From contig VAUL01000016.1 in assembly GCA_005774545.1 (NCBI GenBank), forward strand, positions 1 through 60,062: 60,062 nt of DNA, given 5' to 3'. Below the pieces are notes generated by a model that was given only the letters and a program-made list of their open reading frames with translations, was not told the origin of the DNA and searched no databases. Source of the DNA: Deltaproteobacteria bacterium. GTDB taxonomy: Bacteria; Desulfobacterota; Desulfuromonadia; Desulfuromonadales; BM103. This document shows positions 39,835 through 49,602 of the stretch, piece after piece; positions within the stretch are counted from its first letter, which is position 1; each line of letters starts with the position of its first letter. A program made the translations under genes and the position numbers.

Positions 39835-40292
39835 TTGCCGGCCTCAACCAGACGGGCAAACGCCGACAGCTCGGCAATCGCCTCGTAGATATCGCGCAGG
39901 ATCAGGCGGCGCTCGTTCGGCGACAGGTTGTCGTCCTCAAGCGCCCGGGCCGAGGTCGCAAACGCCTCGCCGGCTTCCTTGATCGCCTTGCACAGCTGCT
40001 TGCTGTAGTCGCTGGTTTCGATGGTTCGCGGGACAGGGGGGAGGAACAGGCCGCCGACACTCTCGGCCAGGTAGAAGATCGGCGCGAACGCATCGCGCGG
40101 CGCACGGTTGAGTTTCTGAGCCGTCTCGAGCACGATCTCCAGCTGATCGAGCGGATTGCGCGTGCCGCTGTCGGTGAAATCCGCATGCGGCTCGCACCAC
40201 TTGTGCACCAGCGACGACGACCGGCCCAGCCGCTTCGCCATCGTCACCGCATCCCCGCCGACAACCCTCCTGAACGCCTCGTAACTCTCCAC
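39831..40292 (-). CDS. CII-like phage regulatory protein (Phage_CP76 type)
   Basis: A 153-residue DNA-binding protein. The opening MESYEAFRRVVGGDAVTMAK RLGRSSSLVHKWCEP is a helix-turn-helix of the CP76/CII-like family, followed by DFTDSGTRNPLDQLEIVLETAQ and DAFAPIFYLAE; the C-terminal part is helical. In this family the protein controls early gene expression and the lysis-lysogeny choice. The GTG start at 40292 follows AAGGAG by 8 bases. Confidence 0.75.
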   Translation of the reverse strand: MESYEAFRRVVGGDAVTMAKRLGRSSSLVHKWCEPHADFTDSGTRNPLDQLEIVLETAQKLNRAPRDAFAPIFYLAESVGGLFLPPVPRTIETSDYSKQLCKAIKEAGEAFATSARALEDDNLSPNERRLILRDIYEAIAELSAFARLVEAGK

Positions 40293-40355
40293 CGCACTCG
40301 CTCCTTTGTAATTTCAACGCGCCGGCAGCAGCGCTACCGTGCCAGCATGGAAAGA

Positions 40356-40601
40356 TCAGTCGTTGACAGCCGACTCGACCGGGACCTCCACCAGCAGCCC
40401 CTCGTCGCGCAGGCGCTGGAGCACCAGCGGCGACTTGGTGGCAGCCGGCCCGGTACCGCGCCGGCCATGACCACGCTGACCGGTCACGATCAGATAGAAA
40501 TGCGGCGTGCCAATATCGGCCTGCCGGCAGAAATTGACGATCGAGCCGTAACGGCCGCGAACCGCCTCGATGGTCTTCACGTTGTCGATCTTCGTTTCCA
40601 T
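40356..40601 (-). CDS. Cro-like regulator
   Basis: An 81-residue protein (METKIDNVKTIEAVRGRYGS IVNFCRQADIGTPHFYLIVTG) with a helix-turn-helix shape in the first half and TKSPLVLQRLRDEGLL in the second. It is the first strong regulator divergent from CI, the place of Cro. AAAGGATTTCAA precedes the ATG. Cro role is inferred from position. Confidence 0.55.
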   Translation of the reverse strand: METKIDNVKTIEAVRGRYGSIVNFCRQADIGTPHFYLIVTGQRGHGRRGTGPAATKSPLVLQRLRDEGLLVEVPVESAVND

Positions 40602-40613
40602 TTGAAATCCTTT

Positions 40614-40644
40614 ATTGTTACTGGTAGAAATAATCGTTACTGGT
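40614..40644. promoter_or_regulatory. direct repeat, possible activator/operator site
   Basis: ATTGTTACTGGT (40614-40625) and ATCGTTACTGGT (40633-40644), a 9-bp identical core GTTACTGGT repeated with a 19-bp period directly upstream of the Cro-like gene. Two-turn spacing is typical of tandem regulator binding, but the binder is unknown. Confidence 0.4.
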
Positions 40645-40664
40645 CTAAGGCAGGCATCAAATGA

Positions 40665-40874
40665 TTACCGAGGAACCAACTGCACGGAGCCATCATCAGT
40701 GTGCAGCACAACACCAAGATCGAGATGCTTGACGGACACCACGGCGCGCTCATCGCTTTCCAGGGATTCAGGGATGGAAACGGCCAGGTGGATGACGGAG
40801 AACGGTGACCCGTTCGCATCTTTTCTGGTCACAAGGTAGGCCTCAAGTCGGCCCTCGGAACGCTCGAACATCAT
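40665..40874 (-). CDS. small early phage protein
   Basis: A 69-residue beta-rich protein (MMFERSEGRLEAYLVTRKDA ... VSVKHLDLGVVLHTDDG). First leftward gene after the CI operator region. CAGGAGGCGG precedes the tandem ATG ATG. Not recognised. Confidence 0.5.
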   Translation of the reverse strand: MMFERSEGRLEAYLVTRKDANGSPFSVIHLAVSIPESLESDERAVVSVKHLDLGVVLHTDDGSVQLVPR

Positions 40875-40918
40875 CCGCCTCCTGTCACCGTGCGTTGTTA
40901 GTTACGGTTACATGAATA

Positions 40919-40963
40919 TTACGAGTCCGTAACAAAGTCAACGGGAAAATTACGAGGACATAA
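40919..40963. promoter_or_regulatory. CI/Cro operator pair in the divergent control region
   Basis: TTACG-agtc-CGTAA (40919-40932) is a perfect palindrome; TTACG-agga-CATAA (40950-40963) is a one-mismatch relative, 31 bp away (three helical turns). The second overlaps CATAAT (40959-40964), the probable -10 box of the repressor gene. Confidence 0.6.
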
Positions 40964-40967
40964 TATT

Positions 40968-41654
40968 TTGCATGGCATCGGGGAAAGGCTTTTAAAGGCC
41001 ATTGAAATTACAGGGAAAAGTCCTGCGGAACTCGCAAGGGTTTCAGGCGTTGCTCCTCCGCGCATCCATGAAATAGCCACAGGGAAGACGCAGAACCCCC
41101 AAGTAAAGACAGTTACAAAGCTAGCGAGAGGGCTCGGCATAGATGCTTCCTGGCTGATGACTGGCGAAGGGGAAATGAACAGCGGCCACAGGGAACGGCC
41201 TGATGGCGCGGCGATCCACGGAGAATTCTTGAATGTGCCGCTTTACGGCCACGCCAGCGGCGCGCTGCCGACTGGCCATTGGGCCATCAACGGGGGAGGG
41301 GAAGTGCAGGAGTATCTGGCTTTCGAGCGGGCGTTTGCTCGGTCATCGTTTGGCACGACCGCCAACCTGGTCTGCCTGCGCGCCACCGGCGACAGCATGC
41401 TGCCGACCATCTCGCAGGGCGACTTGCTGGTGATCGACATGAGCGACTGCACCGTGCAGAAGGATGCCGCGCCCTACATCCTGCAGATCGGCGAGACCAC
41501 CGCCGTCAAGCGTCTCCACCGGCTGACGAAGAACACCATCCGCATCGCCTCGGACAACCCGGCCGGATGGTCGAAGGAGATGACAATTCAGGAGATGGAA
41601 GCCGAGGGAATTGAAATCAAGGGCCGCGTCGTCGCCATCATGAAGATGGCATAG
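40968..41654 (+). CDS. CI-type repressor (XRE + S24 peptidase)
   Basis: A 228-residue LexA/CI-type repressor. Residues 5-65 are a helix-turn-helix (AIEITGKSPAELARVSGVAPPRIHEIATGKT); residues 120-225 are an S24 domain with the nucleophile in GDSMLPTISQGDLL and the catalytic lysine in TTAVKRLHR, so it should self-cleave in response to SOS. The only in-frame start is TTG at 40968, a few bases after the -10 box, so the mRNA is probably leaderless, as for lambda cI. Confidence 0.9.
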   Translation: MHGIGERLLKAIEITGKSPAELARVSGVAPPRIHEIATGKTQNPQVKTVTKLARGLGIDASWLMTGEGEMNSGHRERPDGAAIHGEFLNVPLYGHASGALPTGHWAINGGGEVQEYLAFERAFARSSFGTTANLVCLRATGDSMLPTISQGDLLVIDMSDCTVQKDAAPYILQIGETTAVKRLHRLTKNTIRIASDNPAGWSKEMTIQEMEAEGIEIKGRVVAIMKMA

Positions 41655-41674
41655 ATACAGGGGAGGGGATCGTT

Positions 41675-42298
41675 GTGAAATCGATATTCTGCGCAATGGT
41701 TTTCGTTATGCTTCCGCTTTTAGCTTCAGCAGGATACGTCGAGGATCTGCGTTATACGATTGCCGACTACGACAGCCGCATCAAGAGCATGAGGGCGCAA
41801 CTCGACATGGCGCGGCCAGAAGACGCCGAACAGCTGATCCATGACATCTATTATCTGCGCATTGATAGATTCAACGCCGTTGAAGACCTCATCAAAGAAA
41901 CGGCGACGGGCGATGATCTGGAAAGAAAACTGCGCGACCTCGATCTCGAGCGGGCCGATCTCGACCGAAAATATCAAAACGCCTTGACGGCTGCACAGCG
42001 GTCCATCAAACCGAAGGTCAACGCCGACAGTCTGAGCGTAATGGAGACCAAACGGTCCTATGGCTACGTTTACTACAGCGTCAAGGTTGATATCGACAAC
42101 CCAGGGCCAGCCGGGAAGGTTTATGTCAGCATCAAAGGAAAACGCTATGACGGGCACGAACTGGAAAGCGTCTTGCTATCCGGGGAAGTCGACGAAAATA
42201 GCAAGGTCACTCTGACCGATAGCACCATGGTCAAAGATTCTGAGGCTCTCAACATCAGCAAGTGGGAAGTCGCCGAGGTCAGTTTCTACCCCCGCTGA
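41675..42298 (+). CDS. exported coiled-coil protein, lysogenic-conversion candidate
   Basis: A 207-residue protein with a signal peptide (MKSIFCAMVFVMLPLLASAG), a coiled-coil (residues 25-110) and a beta domain (residues 125-205). GGGGAGGGG precedes the GTG. It lies between CI and the integrase, a place where temperate phages carry genes expressed in the lysogen, and its direction follows CI. A periplasmic or surface role that alters the host is likely; the family is not recognised. Confidence 0.65.
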   Translation: MKSIFCAMVFVMLPLLASAGYVEDLRYTIADYDSRIKSMRAQLDMARPEDAEQLIHDIYYLRIDRFNAVEDLIKETATGDDLERKLRDLDLERADLDRKYQNALTAAQRSIKPKVNADSLSVMETKRSYGYVYYSVKVDIDNPGPAGKVYVSIKGKRYDGHELESVLLSGEVDENSKVTLTDSTMVKDSEALNISKWEVAEVSFYPR

Positions 42299-42302
42299 TA
42301 TT

Positions 42303-43457
42303 ATGTCTCTGGAACGCGATCCCAAAATCAAGACCCTCTGGAAGGCCAGGATCTACCCGAACGGCCGGCGCAAGGATCCGACCACCGGCAAAGCCTCCAA
42401 CAAGCGCGAAACCTACTGGTTTGAAGGTGACGAAGCCGCCGCCCGCAACTGGTACGTCAACCTGGTGCGCTCCGGCCCGCGCAAGGCCCCGCCGATCGCG
42501 CCGACCCTTGAGCAGGCGTATCCAGACTTCTGCGTACACTACCGCACCGAAGCCTCGGCCGGTACCTACAAGGATTTCCTACTCACCTGGGAGCGGCACC
42601 TCAAGCGCTACTTCGGGCCGTTTAAGCCGCAGCTACTCACCCCGGCTCTTTTCGACGCCTACAAGGACCGGCGCAGCCAGCAGCACTACCTCCCCGGCAA
42701 GCCCCTGCAGAAACCAGAGGATGATACCGCGGAGGAATCAGCCCGGCGACGGCCGCCATCCAAGCGCACCGTGCAGAAGGAGATCACCTATATCCAATCG
42801 ATGCTCAAATGGATGATCGCCAACAACCGCTGCCTGCCGCTGACGTGGCGCATCAACAACTACAAGGCCAGCCAGACCACCAGCCCGGAGAAGATCATCC
42901 CGTCACGGCGCGACATGGTCCTGCTGCTGCGCGCCTGCAAAGGCGCAGATCGCATCTACCGGCCGATCTTCGCCACTGCCTACTACTCCGGCCTGCGCCG
43001 CACCGAGCTGCTGACCCTCGACGGCCGCCGCATCGATCTGCGCTCCTGGTATATCCTGATTCGTGGGAAGGGCGAGAAAAACCGAACGGTGCCGATTGTC
43101 ACCAAACTAAAGCCCTACATCCGCAGTGCCCACCAATCCGGCCGCCTGTTCACCAACCCGGAAACCGGCAAGGCGTGGCACGACCTCAAGAAAGTCATGA
43201 AAAGGGCTTGCAAGACCGTGGGAATCCCTGCTATAAGCCTGCACACGTTTCGGCACGCCTTCGCCGTGCACGCCCTGCAGCGCGGCGTCTCTCTGCGCAC
43301 CCTGCAACTGGTCATGGGGCACAGCACGATCAAGACTACGGAACGCTACCTGCACCTGGTTCCCGAGCAGCTCGCATCCGATCTCGACCGCAAAGTCAAG
43401 GTCAGTGCACCACGGCAGGCAGGCAGAAAAACCAGCAGGGATGCGGCGTTGACATAA
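42303..43457 (+). CDS. int: tyrosine-family phage integrase
   Basis: A 384-residue site-specific recombinase. Catalytic residues are visible in order: Arg in YYSGLRRTELLTL, Lys in GKGEKNRTVPI, His-x-x-Arg in LHTFRHAFAVHAL, His in VMGHSTIKTTERYLH and the nucleophile Tyr in TTERYLH. An SAM-like core-binding domain precedes (about residues 65-190). It acts at the tRNA-Arg core, 11 bases beyond its stop codon. It shows no sign of the extra helix that marks integron integrases, so it is unlikely to move the attC cassettes. Confidence 0.95.
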   Translation: MSLERDPKIKTLWKARIYPNGRRKDPTTGKASNKRETYWFEGDEAAARNWYVNLVRSGPRKAPPIAPTLEQAYPDFCVHYRTEASAGTYKDFLLTWERHLKRYFGPFKPQLLTPALFDAYKDRRSQQHYLPGKPLQKPEDDTAEESARRRPPSKRTVQKEITYIQSMLKWMIANNRCLPLTWRINNYKASQTTSPEKIIPSRRDMVLLLRACKGADRIYRPIFATAYYSGLRRTELLTLDGRRIDLRSWYILIRGKGEKNRTVPIVTKLKPYIRSAHQSGRLFTNPETGKAWHDLKKVMKRACKTVGIPAISLHTFRHAFAVHALQRGVSLRTLQLVMGHSTIKTTERYLHLVPEQLASDLDRKVKVSAPRQAGRKTSRDAALT

Positions 43458-43467
43458 TGACCCGAAT

Positions 43468-43513
43468 CCTTCTAAGCCGTCGGTCGGGGGTTCGAATCCT
43501 CCCTGGCGCGCCA
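43468..43513. repeat. attR (orphan 3' part of tRNA-Arg)
   Basis: The copy of the attL core: 43468-43502 identical, C at 43503, then identical to the CCA end. It lacks the 5' half, so it is not a tRNA gene. Its C at 43503 would restore a full G-C pair, so this end is the original host sequence. Confidence 0.95.
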
Positions 43514-43545
43514 CTTGATGAATCGGGCCGGTGGCGAGTTAACCG

Positions 43546-43575
43546 TTGACAAGCTCCGGGTTCCTTGACTAAATT
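43546..43575 (+). promoter_or_regulatory. promoter for tRNA-His/tRNA-Leu
   Basis: TTGACA (43546-43551), 18 bases, then TAAATT (43570-43575), 16 bases before tRNA-His. A good fit to sigma-70. It lies beyond attR, so the host tRNAs keep their own promoter despite the insertion. Confidence 0.6.
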
Positions 43576-43590
43576 GAACTCCCTTTTTGT

Positions 43591-43667
43591 GGTGGGTGTA
43601 GCTCAGCCGGTAGAGCACTGGATTGTGGCTCCAGGTGTCGAGGGTTCGAACCCCTTCACTCACCCCA
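43591..43667 (+). tRNA. tRNA-His (anticodon GUG)
   Basis: Acceptor GTGGGTG/CACTCAC, the extra 5' G (43591) pairing with the discriminator C as in all tRNA-His, anticodon loop TTGTGGC carrying GTG, T-loop TTCGAAC and encoded CCA. Confidence 0.96.
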
Positions 43668-43754
43668 TGTTTTTCCCGGGTCTGTCCTCTTCCGTCTCGA
43701 TCGTCCCTGTTCGCCGGGCATCGTCGTGCGGGAAAGGCCGGGCCCTTGCTTTTA

Positions 43755-43837
43755 GCGAGAGTGGCGGAACTGGCAGACGCACTGGATTTAGGATCCAGCG
43801 GGCAACCGTAGGGGTTCGACTCCCCTCTCTCGCACCA
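43755..43837 (+). tRNA. tRNA-Leu (anticodon UAG)
   Basis: Class II tRNA with acceptor GCGAGAG/CTCTCGC, anticodon loop TTTAGGA carrying TAG, a variable arm (CGGGCAACCG), T-loop TTCGACT and encoded CCA. Confidence 0.96.
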
Positions 43838-43923
43838 GCCAAGACGGGTGTTTGCTCCAGGCCGTGAAGATAACCGTGCCGGTCGTCCCCCGGACGTCCC
43901 GGCCAGTCAGTGAGGGTATGCGC

Positions 43924-45240
43924 ATGAATGTCAGAATCGAAGAAGTCAGCAGCATCTCGAAAAAATTGCACTTCGAAGTCGCTGCCGAGCGTGTCGACCA
44001 GGAAATCGAACGGGCTTTCCGCAAGATCGGCAAGACCGCCAAGATCAAGGGCTTCCGGCCGGGGAAAATCCCCCAGTCGGTGCTGGAGCAGTATTACGGC
44101 GGCCAGATGGAGCAGGAAGTCCTGGGACGTCTCATCAACGATACCTATTTCAAGGCGCTCGACGAGCATGCCATCCCGGCTGTCGGCGAACCCCGCATCG
44201 TCGACAGCAGCGGCGTGATGCGCGGTCAGGCATTCACCTACCAGGCGGAGATCGAAGTCAAACCGGCGGTGACGGTCAAGGACTATGCCGGCATCGTCTT
44301 GCAGAAAGAAAAGTTCGAGCTCGACCCGAAAGTGATCGACGGCCGGCTCCAGGAGTTGCAGACTTCCCGGGCCCAGCTTGATGTCAGCAGCCGCGAGCAG
44401 GCCCAGTCCGGCGATTCGGTGGTCATCGATTTCGAGGGGTTTGTCGACGGGCAGCCGTTCGATGGCGGCAAGGCCGAAGATTTCACCCTTGAACTCGGCT
44501 CCGGCGCGCTGATCCCCGGCTTCGAGGAGCAGGTGGCGGGGATGACGCGCGGCGAGGCGAAGGACGTCCAGGTGGTCTTCCCGGAAGATTACGGGCAGAA
44601 GACCCTGGCCGGCAAGCCCGCCGTTTTCCGGGTCGTGCTGAAGGAGATCAAGGAGAAGGTCGTGCCGGCCCTCGACGATGATCTGGCCAAGGGGTTTGGC
44701 GTCGAGACTCTGGCCGAGTTGCGCGAGCAGCTCGAATCGTCCTTTGTCGCCCAGGAGCGCAACCGGATCGACAACGACCTGCGCGAGCGCCTGGTGCGTG
44801 AACTGATCGCCCGCAATCCCTTCGAGGTGCCGGCGGCCATGACGGCGAAGCAGCTCGAGTACATGTACGCGAACATCAGCAACCGCATGCGCTCCCAGGG
44901 GCTGGCGCCGGAGATGCTCGGGCTCAACCCGCAGACGTTCGCGGAACGCTATCGCGAGACGGCGGTCAACCAGGTCCGCGGCACGCTGCTGCTCGAGGCC
45001 GTCGGCAAGCAGGAGGGGATCACCGTCGAGGCGGGCGAAGTCGACGGGCGCCTGGAGGAGATTGCCAGGATGGCCAACGCCCCCCTGGAGATGGTGCAGA
45101 AGTACTACGCCGGCGAGGAGGCCCGTGAAGGGCTGATGGTGCAGATCGCCGAGGAAAAGGTGGTGCGCTTCCTGCTCGACAAGGCGCTGGTCACCGAAGT
45201 GCCGCGCGCCGCTCTCGAAGAAGGGCAGGCCTCGTCATGA
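43924..45240 (+). CDS. tig: trigger factor
   Basis: The 438-residue ribosome-bound chaperone and prolyl isomerase. The ribosome-binding signature [16 protein letters not shown] is at residues 37-52, an FKBP domain follows at about 155-240 ([20 protein letters not shown]), and a helical C-terminal domain completes it. GTGAGGG lies 7 bases before the ATG at 43924; another ATG six bases upstream is too close to it. First gene of tig-clpP-clpX-lon. Confidence 0.97.
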   Translation: MNVRIEEVSSISKKLHFEVAAERVDQEIERAFRKIGKTAKIKGFRPGKIPQSVLEQYYGGQMEQEVLGRLINDTYFKALDEHAIPAVGEPRIVDSSGVMRGQAFTYQAEIEVKPAVTVKDYAGIVLQKEKFELDPKVIDGRLQELQTSRAQLDVSSREQAQSGDSVVIDFEGFVDGQPFDGGKAEDFTLELGSGALIPGFEEQVAGMTRGEAKDVQVVFPEDYGQKTLAGKPAVFRVVLKEIKEKVVPALDDDLAKGFGVETLAELREQLESSFVAQERNRIDNDLRERLVRELIARNPFEVPAAMTAKQLEYMYANISNRMRSQGLAPEMLGLNPQTFAERYRETAVNQVRGTLLLEAVGKQEGITVEAGEVDGRLEEIARMANAPLEMVQKYYAGEEAREGLMVQIAEEKVVRFLLDKALVTEVPRAALEEGQASS

Positions 45241-45821
45241 CCCTCATCCCGATGGTGGTGGAGCAGACCGGGCGCGGTGAGCGGGCGTACGATATCTACT
45301 CCCGGCTCCTCAAGGACCGGATCATCTTTCTCGGCGGCGGCATCGACGACTACCTGGCCAACCTGGTCATCGCCCAGCTGCTGTTCCTCGAGTCGGAGGA
45401 CCCGGACAAGGATATCCACCTGTACATCAACTCGCCCGGCGGCCTGGTCACTGCCGGGCTGGCGATTTACGACACGATTCAGTACCTGAAGACGCCGGTT
45501 TCGACCATCTGCGTGGGGCAGGCTGCCAGCATGGGGGCCGTGCTGCTGGCGGCCGGCACCGCGGGGAAGCGCTACGCCCTGCCGCATGCGCGGATCATGA
45601 TCCATCAGCCGCTCGGCGGCTTCCAGGGGCAGGCGACCGACATCAGCATCCATGCGCAGGAGATCCTGCGCCTGCGGGACGACCTCAACCAGATTCTTTC
45701 CCGGCACACCGGGCAGCCGTTCGAACGGATCGCGGCCGATACGGAGCGCGATTTCTTCATGGGTAGCGAGGCTGCCAAGGACTATGGTATTATCGATGGC
45801 GTGGTGCAGAGGAAAAGCTGA
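45237..45821 (+). CDS. clpP: ATP-dependent Clp protease proteolytic subunit
   Basis: The 194-residue serine protease of the ClpXP complex. The catalytic serine is in [11 protein letters not shown], the histidine in [10 protein letters not shown], and the aspartate in DTERDFFM. It overlaps tig by 4 bases (ATGA), which couples translation. Confidence 0.98.
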   Translation: MTLIPMVVEQTGRGERAYDIYSRLLKDRIIFLGGGIDDYLANLVIAQLLFLESEDPDKDIHLYINSPGGLVTAGLAIYDTIQYLKTPVSTICVGQAASMGAVLLAAGTAGKRYALPHARIMIHQPLGGFQGQATDISIHAQEILRLRDDLNQILSRHTGQPFERIAADTERDFFMGSEAAKDYGIIDGVVQRKS

Positions 45822-45842
45822 ACGTTACGGTGAGGTGACGAC

Positions 45843-47090
45843 GTGACCAACAAAAACGGCCAGGGTGGCCAGTTGACGTGCTCCTTCTGTGGCAAGGCCC
45901 AGGAGGAGGTGAAGAAACTGATTGCCGGCCCGTCGGTCTATATCTGCGACGAATGCATCGAGCTGTGCAAGGATATCATTGCCGAAGAAGCCCAGCTCGA
46001 GGAGCCGGCCGGGCGCGGCGGCAAGCTCCCCAAGCCGGCCGAGATCAAGGAGATCCTCGACGATTTCGTGGTCGGCCAGGAGCGTGCCAAGAAGGTTCTG
46101 GCCGTCGCGGTCTACAATCACTACAAGCGCGTCGAGGGTGCCGAGCGGACCGGCGACATCGAGGTCCAGAAAAGCAACATTCTCCTGCTCGGCCCGACGG
46201 GGAGCGGCAAGACGCTGCTTGCCCAGACGCTGGCCAGGGTGCTCAACGTCCCCTTCGCGATTGCCGACGCCACCAGCCTGACCGAAGCCGGCTACGTCGG
46301 CGAAGATGTCGAGAACATCATCCTCAACCTGCTGCAGGCGGCTGATTACGATGTCGAGAAGGCGCAAAAAGGGATCATCTATATCGATGAGGTCGACAAG
46401 ATTGCCCGCAAGTCGGACTCGCCGTCGATTACCCGCGACGTTTCCGGTGAAGGGGTGCAGCAGGCGCTCCTGAAGATCATCGAGGGGACTCTGGCGAGCG
46501 TCCCGCCGAAGGGGGGGCGCAAGCACCCGCAACAGGAATTCCTGAAGGTTGACACCACCAACATCCTGTTTATTTGCGGCGGGGCCTTTGCCGGTCTGGA
46601 AGGGATCGTCAGCCAGCGGATCGGGGCCAAAAACATGGGATTCGGCGCAGAGGTGCGGAGTGGCCGCGATCGCCAGCTCGGCGAACTGCTGGCCCTGGTG
46701 GAGCCGGCCGACCTGCTGCGTTACGGTCTGATCCCCGAGTTCATCGGCCGCCTCCCGGTGGTGGCGACTCTCGACGAACTCGACGAAGAGGCGCTGGTCC
46801 GTATTCTCTGCGAGCCGAAGAACGCCCTTGTCAAGCAGTATCAGAAGCTGTTCGACATGGAACGGGTGAATTTGAAGTTCACCGACGGGGCCCTGGTTGC
46901 CGTGGCCAAAGAGGCGCTGAAACGGAAGACCGGAGCCCGCGGCTTGCGCTCGATCCTCGAGAACGCCATGCTTGACGTGATGTATGACATCCCGTCGCAG
47001 GACCGCGTCAAGGAAGTGGTCGTCAATGACGATGTCATCCTGCAGGGGAGCCAGCCGATCATTGTCTACGAGGTTGCCGAGTCCGCCTGA
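45843..47090 (+). CDS. clpX: Clp protease ATP-binding subunit
   Basis: The 415-residue AAA+ unfoldase that feeds ClpP. N-terminal zinc domain ([11 protein letters not shown] ... CDECIELC), Walker [13 protein letters not shown], Walker [14 protein letters not shown], and an IGF-type loop region at the ClpP contact (about residue 265). GTG start at 45843 following GGTGACGAC. Confidence 0.97.
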   Translation: MTNKNGQGGQLTCSFCGKAQEEVKKLIAGPSVYICDECIELCKDIIAEEAQLEEPAGRGGKLPKPAEIKEILDDFVVGQERAKKVLAVAVYNHYKRVEGAERTGDIEVQKSNILLLGPTGSGKTLLAQTLARVLNVPFAIADATSLTEAGYVGEDVENIILNLLQAADYDVEKAQKGIIYIDEVDKIARKSDSPSITRDVSGEGVQQALLKIIEGTLASVPPKGGRKHPQQEFLKVDTTNILFICGGAFAGLEGIVSQRIGAKNMGFGAEVRSGRDRQLGELLALVEPADLLRYGLIPEFIGRLPVVATLDELDEEALVRILCEPKNALVKQYQKLFDMERVNLKFTDGALVAVAKEALKRKTGARGLRSILENAMLDVMYDIPSQDRVKEVVVNDDVILQGSQPIIVYEVAESA

Positions 47091-47092
47091 CC

Positions 47093-49498
47093 ATGAACGC
47101 CCTAATCGATCAGGCGGGTGAAATCCCGTCCCCGCTTCCCGTCCTCCCCCTCCGGGATATCGTCATCTTCCCTTACATGGTCACGCCCCTCTTCGTCGGG
47201 CGGCCCCGTTCGATTCATGCCCTGGAGTGGGCGGTCGAGCACGGCAAGCAGATCTATCTGGTGACCCAGCGCGACCCGAAGACCGACGACCCGCAGGCCG
47301 ACGAGCTTTACCAGATGGGAACGCTCGGCCAGGTGGTGCAGATGCTCAAGCTCCCCGACGGGACGGTCAAGGTGTTGGTGGAGGGGAAGCAGCGGGCCCG
47401 GGTCGTGCGCCTCGATTACGACGAAGAGAGCATCTTCGCAGCCGTCGAGCCGATTGCCGAGGGTGAACTCGCCCTGTCCGAGCAGGCCGCCCTGATGCGC
47501 AGCGTCAATGCGGCTTTCGAAAACTATGCCGGATTGAGCAAGAAGGTTCCCCCCGAGATGGTGGCGACGATTTCCGGCATCGAGGAGGCCGCGCGCTTCG
47601 CCGACACCGTGGCGGCTCATCTCAACGTGCAGATTGCCGACAAGCAGAAGATTCTCGAGGAAATCGACATCGCCCTGCGCCTGGAGGGCCTCCTCTCGCT
47701 TCTGGAGCGGGAGGTCGAAATCCTGCAGATTGAAAAGAAGATCCGCAACCGCGTCAAGAGCCAGATGGAGCGCAGCCAGAAGGAGTATTATCTCAACGAG
47801 CAGATGCGCGCCATCCAGAAGGAACTGGGAGAGAAGGACGAGTTCAAGCAGGAATTGCGCGAACTCGAGGACCGCATCCAGAAGGCGCGGATGTCCAAGG
47901 AGGCGACGGAGAAGGCCCAGGGAGAGCTGCGCAAGCTGAAGATGATGTCGCCGATGTCCGCCGAGGCCACGGTGGTGCGCAACTACATCGACTGGCTGGT
48001 TTCGCTCCCCTGGCGCAAGGGGACGCGGGATCGGCTCGATCTGGCGCGTGCCGAGCAGATCCTGGAGACCGATCACTACGGGCTGGAGAAGGTCAAGGAG
48101 CGAATTCTCGAATACCTGGCCGTTCAGGCCCTGATGAAAAAGATCAAGGGGCCGATTCTCTGCCTGGTCGGGCCGCCGGGGGTCGGCAAGACTTCTCTCG
48201 GGCGGTCCATCGCCCGGGCGATGGGGCGGAAGTTCATCCGCGTGTCCCTCGGCGGGGTTCGCGACGAGGCCGAGATTCGCGGCCATCGCCGGACCTACAT
48301 CGGCGCGATGCCCGGCAAGGTGATCCAGAGCCTGCGCAAGGTGGGGGAGCGCAACCCGGTCTTTCTCCTCGACGAGATCGACAAGATGAGCACCGATTTC
48401 CGCGGCGACCCGTCGTCGGCCCTGCTCGAAGTGCTTGATCCCGAGCAGAATCACACCTTCAGCGACCATTTCCTGGACGTCGATTACGATCTGTCCGCGG
48501 TGATGTTCATCGCCACGGCCAATACCCTGCATGCGATCCCCGGCCCGCTGCGCGACCGCATGGAGGTGATCCGCATCGAAGGGTATACCGAAGAGGAAAA
48601 GCTCAATATCGCCGAACGCTACCTGATACCGAAGCAGATCCAGACACACGGCTTGAAGGCTGACCAGGTCAAGTTCAGCGAGGCGGCCCTGCGGGAAATC
48701 CTGCGCCGCTACACGCGGGAGGCCGGGGTCCGCAATCTGGAGCGGGAGCTGGCCACGATCTGCCGCAAGATCGCCCGCGAAGTCGTCAAGACCGGGGCGA
48801 TGTCCGGTTACCAGGTCGGCACCCAGCAGGTCAGGAAATATCTCGGCGTGCCGCGCTACAGTTTCGGCGTGAAGGAAACGGAGCAGCGGGTCGGTTTGGC
48901 CAACGGTTTGGCCTGGACCGAAGTCGGCGGAGAACTGCTGACGGTCGAAGCGACGATCATGCCGGGGCAGGGGCGGCTGACGGTGACCGGCAAGCTCGGC
49001 GAAGTCATGCGCGAATCCGCCCAGGCGGCGTTGAGCTACGTTCGTTCGCGCTGGTCGGAGCTGGGGCTGGAGAAGGATTTTTACGGGAAGATCGACATCC
49101 ACATCCATGTGCCCGAAGGCGCCATCCCCAAGGACGGCCCGTCGGCGGGGATCACCATGGCGACGGCGCTGGTGTCGGCCCTCACCGGCCGCAGCATCGA
49201 TCAGAATCTGGCCATGACTGGGGAGATCACCCTGCGCGGACGGGTACTTGCCATCGGCGGCCTGAAGGAGAAGCTGCTGGCGGCCAAGCGCGCCGGCATC
49301 ACCCGGGTGCTCATCCCCAAGGACAACGAGAAGCATCTCGAGGAAGTGCCGGCAACGGTCCGGCGTACCCTGCAGATCCAGGTTGTCGCCCACATGGACG
49401 AGGTGCTGTCGGAGGCGATCCAGGGCGGGTTGACGCCGGTCGCCGAGGCCGAGTCGACCGGTTTTCCCGAGGCGCCGGAACCGTCCGTTCACCACTAG
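47093..49498 (+). CDS. lon: ATP-dependent Lon protease
   Basis: An 801-residue protease with the LonN domain ([21 protein letters not shown]), a coiled-coil linker, an AAA+ ATPase (Walker [14 protein letters not shown]; Walker [11 protein letters not shown]) and a C-terminal protease with the serine in [14 protein letters not shown] and lysine in [11 protein letters not shown]. It follows clpX by two bases. Cytosolic quality-control and regulatory protease. Confidence 0.98.
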   Translation: MNALIDQAGEIPSPLPVLPLRDIVIFPYMVTPLFVGRPRSIHALEWAVEHGKQIYLVTQRDPKTDDPQADELYQMGTLGQVVQMLKLPDGTVKVLVEGKQRARVVRLDYDEESIFAAVEPIAEGELALSEQAALMRSVNAAFENYAGLSKKVPPEMVATISGIEEAARFADTVAAHLNVQIADKQKILEEIDIALRLEGLLSLLEREVEILQIEKKIRNRVKSQMERSQKEYYLNEQMRAIQKELGEKDEFKQELRELEDRIQKARMSKEATEKAQGELRKLKMMSPMSAEATVVRNYIDWLVSLPWRKGTRDRLDLARAEQILETDHYGLEKVKERILEYLAVQALMKKIKGPILCLVGPPGVGKTSLGRSIARAMGRKFIRVSLGGVRDEAEIRGHRRTYIGAMPGKVIQSLRKVGERNPVFLLDEIDKMSTDFRGDPSSALLEVLDPEQNHTFSDHFLDVDYDLSAVMFIATANTLHAIPGPLRDRMEVIRIEGYTEEEKLNIAERYLIPKQIQTHGLKADQVKFSEAALREILRRYTREAGVRNLERELATICRKIAREVVKTGAMSGYQVGTQQVRKYLGVPRYSFGVKETEQRVGLANGLAWTEVGGELLTVEATIMPGQGRLTVTGKLGEVMRESAQAALSYVRSRWSELGLEKDFYGKIDIHIHVPEGAIPKDGPSAGITMATALVSALTGRSIDQNLAMTGEITLRGRVLAIGGLKEKLLAAKRAGITRVLIPKDNEKHLEEVPATVRRTLQIQVVAHMDEVLSEAIQGGLTPVAEAESTGFPEAPEPSVHH

Positions 49499-49516
49499 CA
49501 AACTGAAAATATCTTC

Positions 49517-49546
49517 TTGACAGTTTTTGGGGCGCTCTGCTACAAA
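49517..49546 (+). promoter_or_regulatory. promoter of the HU gene
   Basis: TTGACA (49517-49522), 18 bases, then TACAAA (49541-49546). It lies in the lon-hup gap and would give a leader of about 50 bases. Confidence 0.6.
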
Positions 49547-49602
49547 GATAGCCGGTTTAAACAGGGGCTAACCCATTTCTTTCTTACGCGTGGAGGTATG
49601 CT

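Noticed and set aside
42303-43457. Integron integrase (IntI) serving the cassette array
   Set aside because: It is a phage-type tyrosine recombinase beside its own tRNA att site, and I see no IntI-type extra helix region. A profile search would decide.
43468-43513. Second tRNA-Arg gene
   Set aside because: Only the 3' half is present; the 5' half and promoter are missing. It is attR.
47102-49501. Open frame of 799 codons on the minus strand opposite lon
   Set aside because: Antisense shadow produced by high third-position GC; the composition is biased, and the lon reading is unambiguous.
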